From: Erigeron canadensis
Lineage: Eukaryota > Streptophyta > Magnoliopsida > Asterales > Asteraceae
Assembly (NCBI RefSeq): GCF_010389155.1
Contig: NC_057763.1
Location: 10,602,649-10,666,648, forward strand
Reading direction: 5' to 3'
DNA: 64,000 nt
Shown piece by piece: positions 12,420-22,580 of the stretch (position 1 is the stretch's first letter; each line of letters opens with the position of its first letter). A program made the translations under genes and the position numbers. Under the pieces are notes generated by a model, which was not told where the DNA came from, ran no database searches, and saw nothing but the letters and a program-made list of their open reading frames with translations.

Positions 12420-12665
12420 GTATGTTGCACGAAGGACATGACACGAAGTACACGTGACACGAAGGACATGAAGTCTCACGGATTACACATGACACGAGGT
12501 ACTGACACACGAAGTCACACGAGTTACACGTGACACGAGGTGACACACGAGGTCACACGAGGCACACGTGACACGAACTAACGGCTGACGTAAGCAATAC
12601 ACGAAGTTCACCTCGTGCTGACGTAAGCACGAAGTGACACGAAGAAGAGCACGAAAATACTTTTA
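12420..12665 (-). repeat. CACGA-rich tandem array in the CopA 5' leader
   Basis: About 245 bp of degenerate short repeats (plus strand: GACACGAAG, CACACGAGG, TACACGTGACACGAGG) lie between the primer-binding site and gag. They end in a palindrome-like CTCGTGCTGACGTAAGCACGA (12617-12632 core), which is the same family motif as in the LTR and the ORF3 promoter. The position matches where packaging signals lie in retroelements, but that role is not shown. Confidence 0.8.
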
Positions 12666-12740
12666 AACACGAGTTTCGAATCATATTTGCAATCAATAGC
12701 AAATCAAACGATCTTACACCTTCTGGTAATCAACCTTAGG

Positions 12741-12752
12741 GCTCTGATACCA
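12741..12752 (-). other. CopA primer-binding site (initiator Met tRNA)
   Basis: On the minus strand this reads TGGTATCAGAGC, the complement of the 3' end of plant initiator-Met tRNA, two bases from the 5' LTR. It is the start site of minus-strand DNA synthesis. Confidence 0.93.
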
Positions 12753-12754
12753 CT

Positions 12755-13428
12755 TGTAAGGTAATCTATTGTTGCGTGGATCGTAATAAGAGGCGATTTG
12801 TTATGTCAAGAGTGCGGAATCTTCTTGAGATAACTAGATTGCTATTGCCTTTTGCTGATTAATGAGTAATTAATCAACCTAAGGAGATACACGAAGCTTG
12901 TGGTTTGTGTAAGAGGTCACACGAGCAACAAGTCAACCGAATTCGTAAATTGTGAATAATTGATTCAAAAACGTTACCTAATTTCATGATTTAGGTTTGT
13001 ATTTATACTAATAGGGTTTTGATTCGTGTGGGCTTAGTCCTTAATTGAAGAATTAGGTCCGATTCAACAACCAACTGATCTGCCTCGTGCTGACGTCAGC
13101 ACGAGGTTGATCCTTCATGCTGATGACGTCAGTACGGGGTTCGACCCTTTGGTTCCTTGTTTGACTTCGTTTGACCTGTACATAACATCCAACCGTCGTT
13201 TAAGTATTCTACGACACTTATAAACCTTGGTTCTATGTTCTTGTACCTGCAAAACAATATATAACATACAAACACAAAACAAAACATAAACATATATAAT
13301 ATTGAAGTACAAACGTAATCATTAAATATCAACACAAGTTCTTATTTAAATGATTACAATCATAGTTCTTAAAACATAAACGATAATCAAATCTATGTTG
13401 CGATTGTCACAACGAATCTGCATCTACA
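12755..13428 (-). repeat. CopA 5' LTR
   Basis: 674 bp, TGTAAGGT...CATCTACA. In the minus direction U3 holds the TGACGTCA palindromes, then AAGCCCACACG, then a TATA-like GTATAAATAC near 13005, giving a usual plant LTR promoter. The other LTR matches it with modest divergence. Confidence 0.93.
13083..13106. promoter_or_regulatory. Perfect 24-bp palindrome in the CopA U3
   Basis: CCTCGTGCTGAC followed by its exact reverse complement, centred on TGACGTCA, the core bound by plant TGA/bZIP factors. A degenerate second copy lies about 25 bp away (13118-13138). In the older 3' LTR the equivalents are decayed (about 1648 and 1687). Confidence 0.85.
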
Positions 13429-13433
13429 TAATA
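13429..13433. repeat. CopA target-site duplication, right copy (TAATA)
   Basis: Exact match to 1314-1318, next to the CA end of the right LTR. Confidence 0.93.
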
Positions 13434-14169
13434 CAACTTGCAAAGTATAACACTTAGAACTATATACGTTCAAAATTATAATTTTTTTATTAATTAAATG
13501 TATGAACATGTAATATTGATAATATCGTAAATCGTGTGTCCAGTGTTAGACACGAGTCTAAAATCTAGTTGATTAGTTATTAATCAGTCGCAACATTTTA
13601 ATTTATGAGATTGAATCTTCCTTATAACATCAACCTGAAAACTAAATTAAAATTTATAACTAAGTTAATAAAATCCTTTCATTACAAAAAGATTGACATG
13701 TATCTGTACTATATTAAAAAAAGTATCACTTTATTTCTGGTATTGTTTTAAAATATGTAACATTTAAACTTTTATACCTATTAAAATATATTTACTTAAA
13801 ATATATTTACTTACACTACATATTGAACATTAATAATTTAATTATACTATTAATTCTTTATCTTTTAATATATTTTCATTAACTTTTTCCATCAATTATT
13901 TACACCACTCAACGTCTCATTAACCACCAACCATCACCCCCATCACCACATCGTAATCGCCATAGTTACCGTCACATTGCGCGGACAATGTGCTAATTCT
14001 TGTTAACTTTAATTAATGATATCTATATTTATGTAGTCATAATTGTAATTATTATTATTATATAATACAACTGTAGTCGCTTATGAACAGTAGAGCAACC
14101 AGGCAGGCTGTTCACTCAGCGGCCTGCTTACCTGCTTAATTTGTTTTTTTAAATTAATATTTTAATGAA

Positions 14170-15056
14170 ATTTTGTTTTTCTAACATCTGTCATAAAAAG
14201 TTTCGTTCTCTTTACCTTTTTATCACATAAATTAACTAAAGTTTTCGCCATTTTGTTTTGCCACATCACTTGCGTTTACTTCACTTTTTGCACGAAAGTT
14301 TTATACTTTTGTTTTTGTAACTTTGCCACGAAAAATTCGTTCGCTTACTTTTATGACATAACTTTCGGTTTTTTAACTTTTGTCACGAAAGGTTCATTTT
14401 AGAGGTCTAACTTTTGTCAACGAAATTTCATTTTCTTAACCTTTTAACATATAGCTTTACGTATTTCAAATTTGGTATACAAAAAGTTTCGTTCGCTTAT
14501 TTTTTATCACATAAATTTACTAAAGTTTCGCTGTTTTATTTTTGCCACATCACTTGCATTTATTCTACTTTTTTTCACGAAAGCATTGTTTTATTAACCT
14601 AGCTTTTATACTTTTATTTTTGTAACTTTTGCCACGAAAATTTCGTTCACCCTTACTTTTTACTACACAACTTTTGGTTTTTTAACTTTTGTCACGAAAG
14701 GTTCATTTTATTTGGTTTTTGCATATAACTTTGATTGATACGAATGCTTCATTTTCTTTACTTTTCACCACATAACTTTTGGATGAGTTCTAACTTTTGT
14801 CAACGAAATAACTTTGAGTCTTCGCAACATAACATTTGTCAAGAAAATTTCATTTTCCTTACTTTTGACCACATAACTTTTAGATTTTTTTCCTTTGTCA
14901 ACAAAGTTTCATATTGTTAACTTTTGCCACATAACTTTAAATTTTTCAACTTCAGCCACTAAAGTTTTATTTTCTTTACTTTTTACAACATAATTACTTT
15001 CCATTTTTTAACTTTTGTCACACAAGTTTCATTTTATATAACTTTTGTCACATGTG
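14170..15056 (+). repeat. Degenerate tandem repeats inside the Helitron
   Basis: More than a dozen imperfect units of roughly 45-60 bp built on AACTTTTGTCACGAAAGTTTCATTTT, here described by its pieces ACTTTTGTCACGAAAG and TTCATTTT(C)TTAC. Small open frames across it are artefacts of the repeat. Confidence 0.8.
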
Positions 15057-15075
15057 TAGATGTTACGTAATGTCT

Positions 15076-15105
15076 TCCGGGGTAACGCCGGATAAAAAAA
15101 CTAGT
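15076..15105 (+). other. Helitron 3' terminal hairpin and CTAGT end
   Basis: TCCGG, a 7-nt loop and CCGGA form the stem-loop; eight bases later the element ends in CTAGT. Helitrons use such a hairpin as a termination signal for rolling-circle transposition. Confidence 0.82.
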
Positions 15106-16467
15106 TAATTATAAAAATACTAGGGGTAAAGTCTGTACGATACATAACATGAATAATAGTTTATTCGTTCATGATGTATAGACATCGCTACATAATAGCA
15201 TCTACATTAGAAAACTACTTTTTTAAAAAAAAAAATTTTTTTTCTTTTGTTTAAACAACAAGAAAACTACCTAATTGAATAAGCTATTCTGTCACCAAGG
15301 TACTCCATTCGTAGAAGGGTTAATTAATCTCCACCTGAATAGATATCTTCATGAATAAATAATATAACCATCGTACAACCTTGTGAAACAATAACATAAT
15401 TACAACATTTATTTCAACGTCATCCTGAATAGGAAATTGTGGAAGGCACGTAAAAATTATCATCCAAATGGTGTGTTACGCGGTTAATGTGTGGCAATAA
15501 TGCATAGAATCGAGGACATCTCTTTAAAACCATTAGCAGCCTCCAGAATGAAAATGACATCAAACATATCATATAACTAATGCTCAGACCCGTACAACAG
15601 ATATTGCATTACTTTTATATTAAAAATAAAGAAGTTACATTGCATACGAAGATCAAGTACTAAATCATGATAGGTAAGTTTCTGCTTCATAAATCTCTAT
15701 ATATATTTTTAATAAATTGATTATTGATGACAACTTTTGATGTTTTTTTAGCCAAAGCTAATTCAAGAATGTTTTTCTTATGCAACAAAAAGCTAGCGAG
15801 CAAACAATAGTTTCTTTCGGTTTCCATCAATAAATATAGACGAATTAAAAATTTACATAGTAAAGGTATGATTCGAGCAATCATCAATATGATCAATATC
15901 ACAACTTAATCAATACGAAAGCTAAAGAAGAAACATACGAAAATTAACTTCAAATAAATTTATTCGATTTTACCCCTTTTTTTCTACTTTAGTTAACTAA
16001 AAAGAGAAACAAAAAGGGTATGGTATATAATTAAAGAAGAAACATACCAATTTATCAACAAAGATCATTTCAAACATTTTGATTTTCTTTGGGTTGTTCC
16101 ACTTCGAAACAGTCTATACATGCACAAGACGAAGTCGTACATGATGGTTAACATGTGTTGGGTTAAGATCTTTAAGATGAACTAAGGTGTTCTTATTTAT
16201 TGTTGTTGAAGAAGAAGTCATAAGTAACAACAAACTAAATTATAAGAGATAATTATAAAAATAACATAAGAATTCATTGTTAAATAATAATAATAATAAT
16301 GATTAAATATGAACAAAGTATATAAATAAAAAAAGGTCTTTGGTAGACGATCGTATTTTTTTTTTTGTCCGTAAATTATTTTTTTGGTTGAAAATATGTG
16401 AGGGTTTTTTCCTAGGTGGTATATATTATAATAATAATAATAATGAAGATTTATTTACAAGATTTTT
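15106..16467. other. Intergenic AT-rich DNA; nothing recognised
   Basis: No coding region, terminal repeats or RNA gene seen. Short AAT microsatellites occur at about 16282-16300 and 16429-16444. The 71-codon frame on the minus strand (15687-15902) shows no recognisable protein. Confidence 0.6.
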
Positions 16468-18470
16468 TGTATCACCCGTCGATTAAAAATGTGGATTTCA
16501 AAAACTTTTCGCCTAACAACGTTAAGAGATAGCGGAAACAACTTTAAAAGTCCAAACCAACAAAATATGTTTGGTTTATTTATTAAATGTTGTTACTAGC
16601 AATATCATCAAAATAAGTTCAATTGGAAACCCATCGGTTGCCCAATATTAAACAACCGATCACAATATCAATTTAGGACATAAACATCTTAACATAAAAC
16701 AAATGTCTAGAATGAGAAGCCACAATGGGTAAACTATAGTCATCCTGAAATGCAATATACCCATGCCTCGCACTTTAATCATCATCTAGCTCAATCTTGC
16801 AAAACCTGAGGGAGCAACACATTTGAAGAAACAAGTGTTAGCTAACGAATTAACTAAGTAAGATAACACGTCGTTTATAAAGCATTTGTCCATTTAAAAC
16901 TTTATGGAAAAGTCATTTGAATGGTTAAGGCACAAATCACATCTTACATTACATCTCACATAACATATCATCACATCCAACATCTTCATATAGAATGGGT
17001 CATCCTAATGTGCCTAGTCATCTTTTGCATCTTCACATATAACATCTAACATCTTTGCATTTGTGACATAAGTCATGCATCTCATATAACATATACATAT
17101 CATTAAGTGTGACATAAGTCACACCCGACTAGATGGAAAAACCTTATGGTTGTACATAAATGTCGTTAAGGAATGCAAGCCAATCCAGGATTAATTATGT
17201 TGCATGGAGCAACCCAAGCAACTCGAAGACATTGGTGGTTAATCACGCCATCTGGAGATACTCAAACCATGTAATTATGTTGCAAGGAGCCACTCAAGCA
17301 ACCACATATGCGCATCCGCCGGGCAAGGGCAAGTACGGGTTAAGCTTAACACTTCCCATATCATCTATGAGCTCGGTTTACATCAAATATAGTTTAGGTG
17401 TCCACGTTAGCTAAGCATCTTCACATATTCATCTTTTACGTTTTAGCCCTTAAACGTGCACGTGTCATGGCAATTTGATAAGTCTAGTGAACTCGATGAA
17501 CAAGCCATGTAGTCATGCACATTTTACATATCATCAACATATATCACATATCAATTCATCTCAAGATATTACATAGCATTTCATAGCATATCATTACATA
17601 CCATCTTTCATTGCATAACATAGTTCATTACATATCGTATTTCATAACAACTCAAGCATTTCATATCATTTCACATCATATCATAACATCACATATCTTT
17701 GGGGTAGCATTTCAGGCTTCAATATGCATATACATAGCCCATATCGCCTCCCCGTATAATCCCGAATACCCATAAACAAATAAGATATTAGTTTGGAAAG
17801 TTATTATATCAAAACCATGTTTTGTTGAACCCTCAGCGTGTCAAAGTAGTGTATCTTACCTCGTAAATGCGTACAACAAATTATAACGTAAGTTACCAAG
17901 CTTTGCAAGTATCTCCGGCTACCTATAAGCATTGAACGACCATAATGAGCTAAGTAAGCACCTACTTACTTATGTTCAGGTATCAAGCCTAAATATCTAT
18001 GAACATGACCCATGACAAGGCTTGATGAATTGGACTTTCGATTAATACTTTAGAGCTCACAGAACTCGGCGAAACTCGGCATTCACTCACTTAATTAACC
18101 TTTCAGGACACTTGACATCATGATCATCTTTTTAAAGCTTTACCATTAGAAAGTAGACTATCTCACGATTTCGTAGATAGCTTATTTGTTAAAACCGGAG
18201 TTACGGTTTGAAAGTTATGGTTATTTTAAAAGACTAGTAGTTTACATTCTTGACTCTTGATACGACATGACCACCATGGTCACGGCATGACCTCTAACCA
18301 AAAACCCAATTCTTTCCACCTCTGTGATTTGGATGCGACATGACCTTATTGGTTACGACATGACCATATGCAGGTTTGTTCAATTTTGCATGTTTTTCAC
18401 TCCAAAACGAATCTAAACAGATTGCAAACTAATGTGTAAAACTTAGTCTTAATTTAAAAACAAGAAATAC
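16468..18470 (-). repeat. Probable Ty3/gypsy-type LTR remnant, minus strand
   Basis: The left edge TGTATCACCCGTCG resembles the inverse of the GGGTGTTACA end of the solo LTR at 22575, and the stretch near 16805-16860 (ACCTGAGG...AGTGTTAGCTAACGAATT) parallels that LTR's R/U5 text. Inside are a duplicated ATTATGTTGCA-GGAGC word (17197 and 17275), CATATCAT-rich low-complexity runs (about 16930-17140 and 17520-17700) and four GGTCATG(T/C)CG words on the minus strand (18255-18365). The right end and a target duplication were not found. Confidence 0.4.
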
Positions 18471-19253
18471 TGATTAATTGACTACTACACACTCTCGGGC
18501 AGTGGACCCATTCGTATGCAATGTAGTTTAAAGATAAGTCCAGATCGAATCCATAGAGACTGATCAAGAGCATGCGAGTTTAATTTAGCTTTAAAAAGAT
18601 TGGAATTTAAAGACTCTTGTCTTATTGGTATTGAAAATAGTTAGTTAGTTTCTAAAAATTAGTAATTCCAAAGAATTAAACAAAAAGAGATTGATTTAAT
18701 ATCAAGATTTGTTAAAGGATCATCTACTTTGACTCCGTAACACAACTTATTTAGGTTGCATTTAAATTAAAACAAATTCAATTATGTTGATCTTATAACG
18801 AAGTTAGACAAAGAACTCTCTAGTTGGCCACCTAACTTATTACCCTATCCGAACCCATTAACCAATTTCTCAATCCCTAAGATCCGGTTATCACCTTCCC
18901 TATCAAGATCTACTAAATTGACTAATTTGTTTTGTCATTGCAAACAATTTCGTCTACCGATTTTACCCAACCGTTAACACTTTGAATTCTATTATCTATT
19001 GTTGTTTATAAACTCGTTACCACAAGTTAACACCTATTGACTGTACCCAATCAACTAGAACAATGTACTCTAAACTTAGATACCTCTAAATCATTCATAC
19101 ATCATCAACAACACAGTAAATAAGTGAACAAGAACTCAAAACATTAAGATCTTGACAAAACGTTTAACTATCAACTTGAATTTATAAAAGTATACAACCT
19201 TTATTCATCGAATCACTTCATCTAAGTAAATGATAAAAAGTTTAGCTACTCAT

Positions 19254-19509
19254 GACAAATTTATTAAAACTAACAATCATCTTAACCAAAAAGCATTCAT
19301 CTTTTGCGGCTAATTAATGTCACCAATTCGTATCACCTCCTGCCGACCACAAACTCTAAAACTCCACCTAACTCCCTTAGGGACAAATTTATTAAAACTA
19401 ACAATCATCTTAACCAAAAAGCATTCATCTTTTGCGGCTAATTAATGTCACCAATTCGTATCACCTCCTGCCGACCACAAACTCTAAAACTACACCTAAC
19501 TCCCTTAGG
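19254..19509. repeat. Tandem duplication, 2 x 128 bp
   Basis: Two adjacent copies (19254-19381 and 19382-19509) start ACAAATTTATTAAAAC and differ at about one base (CTCC/CTAC), so the duplication is recent. Confidence 0.9.
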
Positions 19510-19960
19510 AATCGACCTCCCTCCTTGATACTGTGCGGAACCCACTTTTTCTTTTCCAATCTTTTTTCTCTTGACAGTAGTAGGAAGAATATATATATAT
19601 ATAATAATAATAATAATACTAATAATAATTTGATGTAAGTTAAAGTCCACGTATGACATTATATATCTTTCTAGACGAGTTTATCAAGGAGTCATGGACT
19701 TTTACTCATCAAGTTTGTAGTATTCTTCCCCCAAGTCTTCCAATTAATAGATATGTCATGCACTTAAACTCCAATCTTTATTTCATAAAAAATTAATCTT
19801 CATTTAACCCATTTTCCTAGTATTCAATATTACATATCTATAATTCAATAAAAACACATATTAAATATAAAAGTCTATAATAATAATAATAATAATAATA
19901 ATTCAATCATAAAACAAATGATATCACGTAAAATATAAATGTATAAAATAGGCGATAAAA

Positions 19961-19998
19961 TTCTCCCACACTTAAGCTTTGTTTGTCCTCAAGCAAAT
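19961..19998 (-). other. Motif typical of the 3' region of plant LTR elements
   Basis: On the minus strand it reads ATTTGCTTGAGGACAAACAA followed by AGCTTAAGTGTGGGAGAA. I know this GAGGACAAGCAAA...GTGTGGG(G)AG pattern as recurrent upstream of the polypurine tract in plant LTR retrotransposons. It gives the likely orientation of the surrounding debris. Confidence 0.5.
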
Positions 19999-20055
19999 CC
20001 AAATTTCAAAACAAACAGTCCTTTGGTTCACAATCTTGAGAAACATGACAATTAT

Positions 20056-20056
<1 letters not shown>

Positions 20057-20099
<43 letters not shown>
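20057..20099 (+). repeat. Poly(A) tract, 43 bases
   Basis: An uninterrupted run of A. It might be a retroposon tail or simple slippage; no LINE or SINE body was recognised upstream. Confidence 0.9.
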
Positions 20100-20103
<4 letters not shown>

Positions 20104-20165
20104 AACCATGAAAGTTAGAAAATAAATGAATATGGTTAAGCAGTTTTAATCTTAAATAAAAATTG

Positions 20166-20170
20166 AAATG
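20166..20170. repeat. Target-site duplication of solo LTR, left (AAATG)
   Basis: AAATG abuts TGTAAC at 20171 and recurs at 22576-22580. Confidence 0.88.
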
Positions 20171-22575
20171 TGTAACAATCGTGATTCTTGACTCTTTGAC
20201 CTCATGTACATTTTGACTAATTATTTAGTTAATTATATATTGAGAACAATTTGGAGCTCAATTAAGTGCAATGTGTTCATATAGATCAATTCATCGTTCA
20301 ATTTGGGACTTATGTGCTAGTCGGGGTCTTTTGTTAGTACTAGTCGGTTCTTACATTTTTTATGACACTTAGAATAAGACTACTTCCCAAAGTAATAGTC
20401 TAAAGTGGCAAAAATGAAAATTAGACAAAATAAGACTACTTCCCAGAGTAATAGTCTAAAGTTGCTGGAAATCAAAAATAGACTACTGGAGACAAAGAGA
20501 GTTTTTACTTAGGGTAATAGTGTAGCATTTACCATTTTTACTTATGCCTCATCTACCCAATCCCTTACACTTTCTTATCCATTCATTCATATCATCTTAT
20601 CTTTCTCTCTAAACCTCTCTAAGAACACACACACATCTCTCTCTCTCTCTGTAAATTCTTGGGTTATTAATGGTTGTTTCAAGCTAGATTTACATAGGAA
20701 TAATCATCCTTATCATCATCTTAGCAACATATCAAAATTTTGAAAAGTCAAAGTGCAAGAATTCTACCCATCTTAGCAACAACTTGGAAGGGGTTTTAGT
20801 AAGTTACATTTCACTCAAATCAAGCATTTTATGTTTATTAAGATGTTTCTAGTCAAACCCAAGTGTTCTTGAGTCAAATTGCAAGTCAAAATCGAAGTGG
20901 GTCAAAAATTAGGGTTACAAAGTGGGTAAATTAGGTCAATTTCGAATCTAAGCTAAAAATTGATGTTTTGAATCAAGTTTTGAAGTGTTTTGTATCTAAA
21001 TATGTTCATAAAAGCTGCAAAAACGAGTCCAAGCTTTCCAAGATCCGATTTTAGGTCAATTAGGGTTTTGTCAAAAGTCAAAACAGGTCAAAAACGAATT
21101 GAACACAAAATTGGTGCTATAGAACGAAATTGTGATGTGGGTTATGTTCATTTATGTCTAAAAATGAGTTTGAAAGAAGTTCCTAGTCGAATTTGAGGTC
21201 AAAATATATTGGGACGAATTAGGGTGTGTTTGGTTACTAGGTTTCAACTAGTCGAAAGTGTGCAGGTCTGTTTTTGGAAACACCGTAGCTCGTTCGTTAG
21301 AGATCTTCAAGAGTTAAACCCTATATTTCTGAAAAGGTCTTTGAGCCCTCTACAATTTCTAGGAATTAAGTTTTGTCTCAATTGGTCATCTTGTGTACCG
21401 AAATTGGTCTACAAAAATAGAAGTAGACAAGGGAAAAACTGAAAGTAGTCTACAAAGAATCCTTTGAGCTTGTTGACTGTCCATGGTATTTGAGTCGACC
21501 CATACTTTCTTGTACACATTCTTTCGGGTCCATTGGTTTCTTGTTCAAGTCTCTTGAGTCATTCATGGTTGGGAGTCATAAGTAGAACAAAGAGATACTC
21601 TTAACTTGTATTGTAATATATATATATATTGATAGGTTGTGGACATTTGGCGGTCGTTGGACGTTTATAGCCTGACTTATACTTGTAAGAGTTGGGCTGA
21701 AAAGTGTACTTTGTCCATGATGACAAATTGTAAATTACATGTTGCGTGAAGGTTTTGATGACGTGCAATTATGTGATTTGTTGTATGGTTACTTGTGTAT
21801 GTATGATGAGTTATTTTAGGATAGTTGGGTATATATGGAGGATGATAATGCCTTTGAAAGGTTGGAAATGTGGTGGGAAAACTGCGGGTGACCCTATATA
21901 TAAGCATTAAAGGCCTTTCAAAAGTAGTATCATAGGAAGTATATACACATGGTGTTTGGTTATGTGTGGACAATGATGGCCATGGATGATCAATTTACGT
22001 GAAATGAATGAAATGAGGGGTATGATGACAATACAAACGGGCACTTTTAGTGCTTGATGACATTATACGGGTACGATACGTACTTGATGACAATTATGGA
22101 TGACATGAGGACAATTGAGGGACATTGTGTGCAAGTGTGAGATCATTTGTCATGTTAGATACTTAATGGATGTCTAAATTTTTGTTCTTTATGATTGTTT
22201 ATGTGATGGATGACATTGGTACGTGTTCTTGTTCTTTCTTTCCTACGAACTCACCAACCTAGTGTTGATATTGTTTAGTACACTTTTCAGGTAACCAAGA
22301 TAACCCAAGAGCTTGATTGCATTGCTAGAAGTTGGACTATGACCATGGATCCGTGATTCATTACCTATTGATGGACTTGCTTAGGATCATGAGCCATCTT
22401 TTGATATCATTTTTGTAAAACACTTGATGGTTGTATGCTCCTTGTGCTTTTGTAACTTGTAAACTAAATGTTGGGTTCACGGAATCCTTTTATTTTTCAT
22501 ATAGTCTCGTTCTACGATAATTCCATCCTGTGTCATGCTTTTCGGTGCATTTCGAGCCTAGCTCGGGGTGTTACA
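20171..22575 (+). mobile_element. Solo LTR of a Ty3/gypsy-type element, 2.4 kb
   Basis: It begins TGTAACAATCG and ends CTCGGGGTGTTACA, with TGTAAC/GTTACA inverted termini and a perfect 5-bp duplication. No internal region exists between the flanks, so this is the product of LTR-LTR recombination. The GGGTGTTACA ending is typical of plant gypsy (Tekay/Del-like) LTRs. U3 has a duplicated GTAATAGTCTAAAG word (20389-20403 and 20446-20460). A CT-rich leader with a TC run lies near 20580-20650. Small open frames inside have no recognisable content. Confidence 0.85.
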
Positions 22576-22580
22576 AAATG
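22576..22580. repeat. Target-site duplication of solo LTR, right (AAATG)
   Basis: Exact match to 20166-20170. Confidence 0.88.

Larger units (their letters stand above)
1319..13428 (-). mobile_element. CopA: complete Ty1/copia LTR retrotransposon with a third ORF
   Basis: A 12.1-kb element on the minus strand with two LTRs (677 and 674 bp, TG...CA), a 5-bp target duplication, an initiator-Met primer-binding site and a polypurine tract. Order in its own direction: 5' LTR, CACGA-rich leader, gag with two zinc knuckles, protease, integrase, RT, RNase H, a conserved non-coding block, an internal promoter, ORF3, polypurine tract, 3' LTR. The IN-before-RT order shows copia. The YVDD/IIFGS motif, extended gag, long 3' region and third gene suggest a Sirevirus-like lineage, which is inference. 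All genes carry stops or frameshifts, so the copy is not coding-competent. Confidence 0.93.
13703..15105 (+). mobile_element. Non-autonomous Helitron
   Basis: The 5' end TCTGTACTATATTAAAAA follows an A, as plant Helitrons do. The 3' end is a stem-loop (15076-15092) followed by TAAAAAAACTAGT and then a host T. Insertion between A and T without target duplication is the family's signature. There is no Rep/helicase gene, so it depends on another copy. Most of the interior is a degenerate tandem array. A CACATTGCGCGG-ACAATGTG inverted pair lies near 13973-13992. Confidence 0.8.
18471..20165 (-). repeat. Non-coding LTR-element debris
   Basis: No protein domain. ACACTCTCGGGCAGTGGACCC (about 18487-18507) followed by a CGAATCCATAGAGAC word is of a type I associate with plant LTR elements, and the GAGGACAAACAAAG motif (19961-19998, minus) points the same way. 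It continues at 22581 after removal of the solo LTR. AT microsatellites lie at 19588-19627 and 19877-19901. Confidence 0.4.

Noticed and set aside
12420..12665. CRISPR-like array
   Set aside because: Units are short, irregular and lack unique spacers; the context is a retrotransposon leader in plant DNA.
17160..17414. 84-codon open frame
   Set aside because: It lies in gypsy-like LTR debris containing an internal duplicated word; no protein pattern.
20990..21442. Two overlapping small plus-strand frames after a CT-rich leader, possible host gene
   Set aside because: They lie inside the solo LTR and show no conserved protein pattern.
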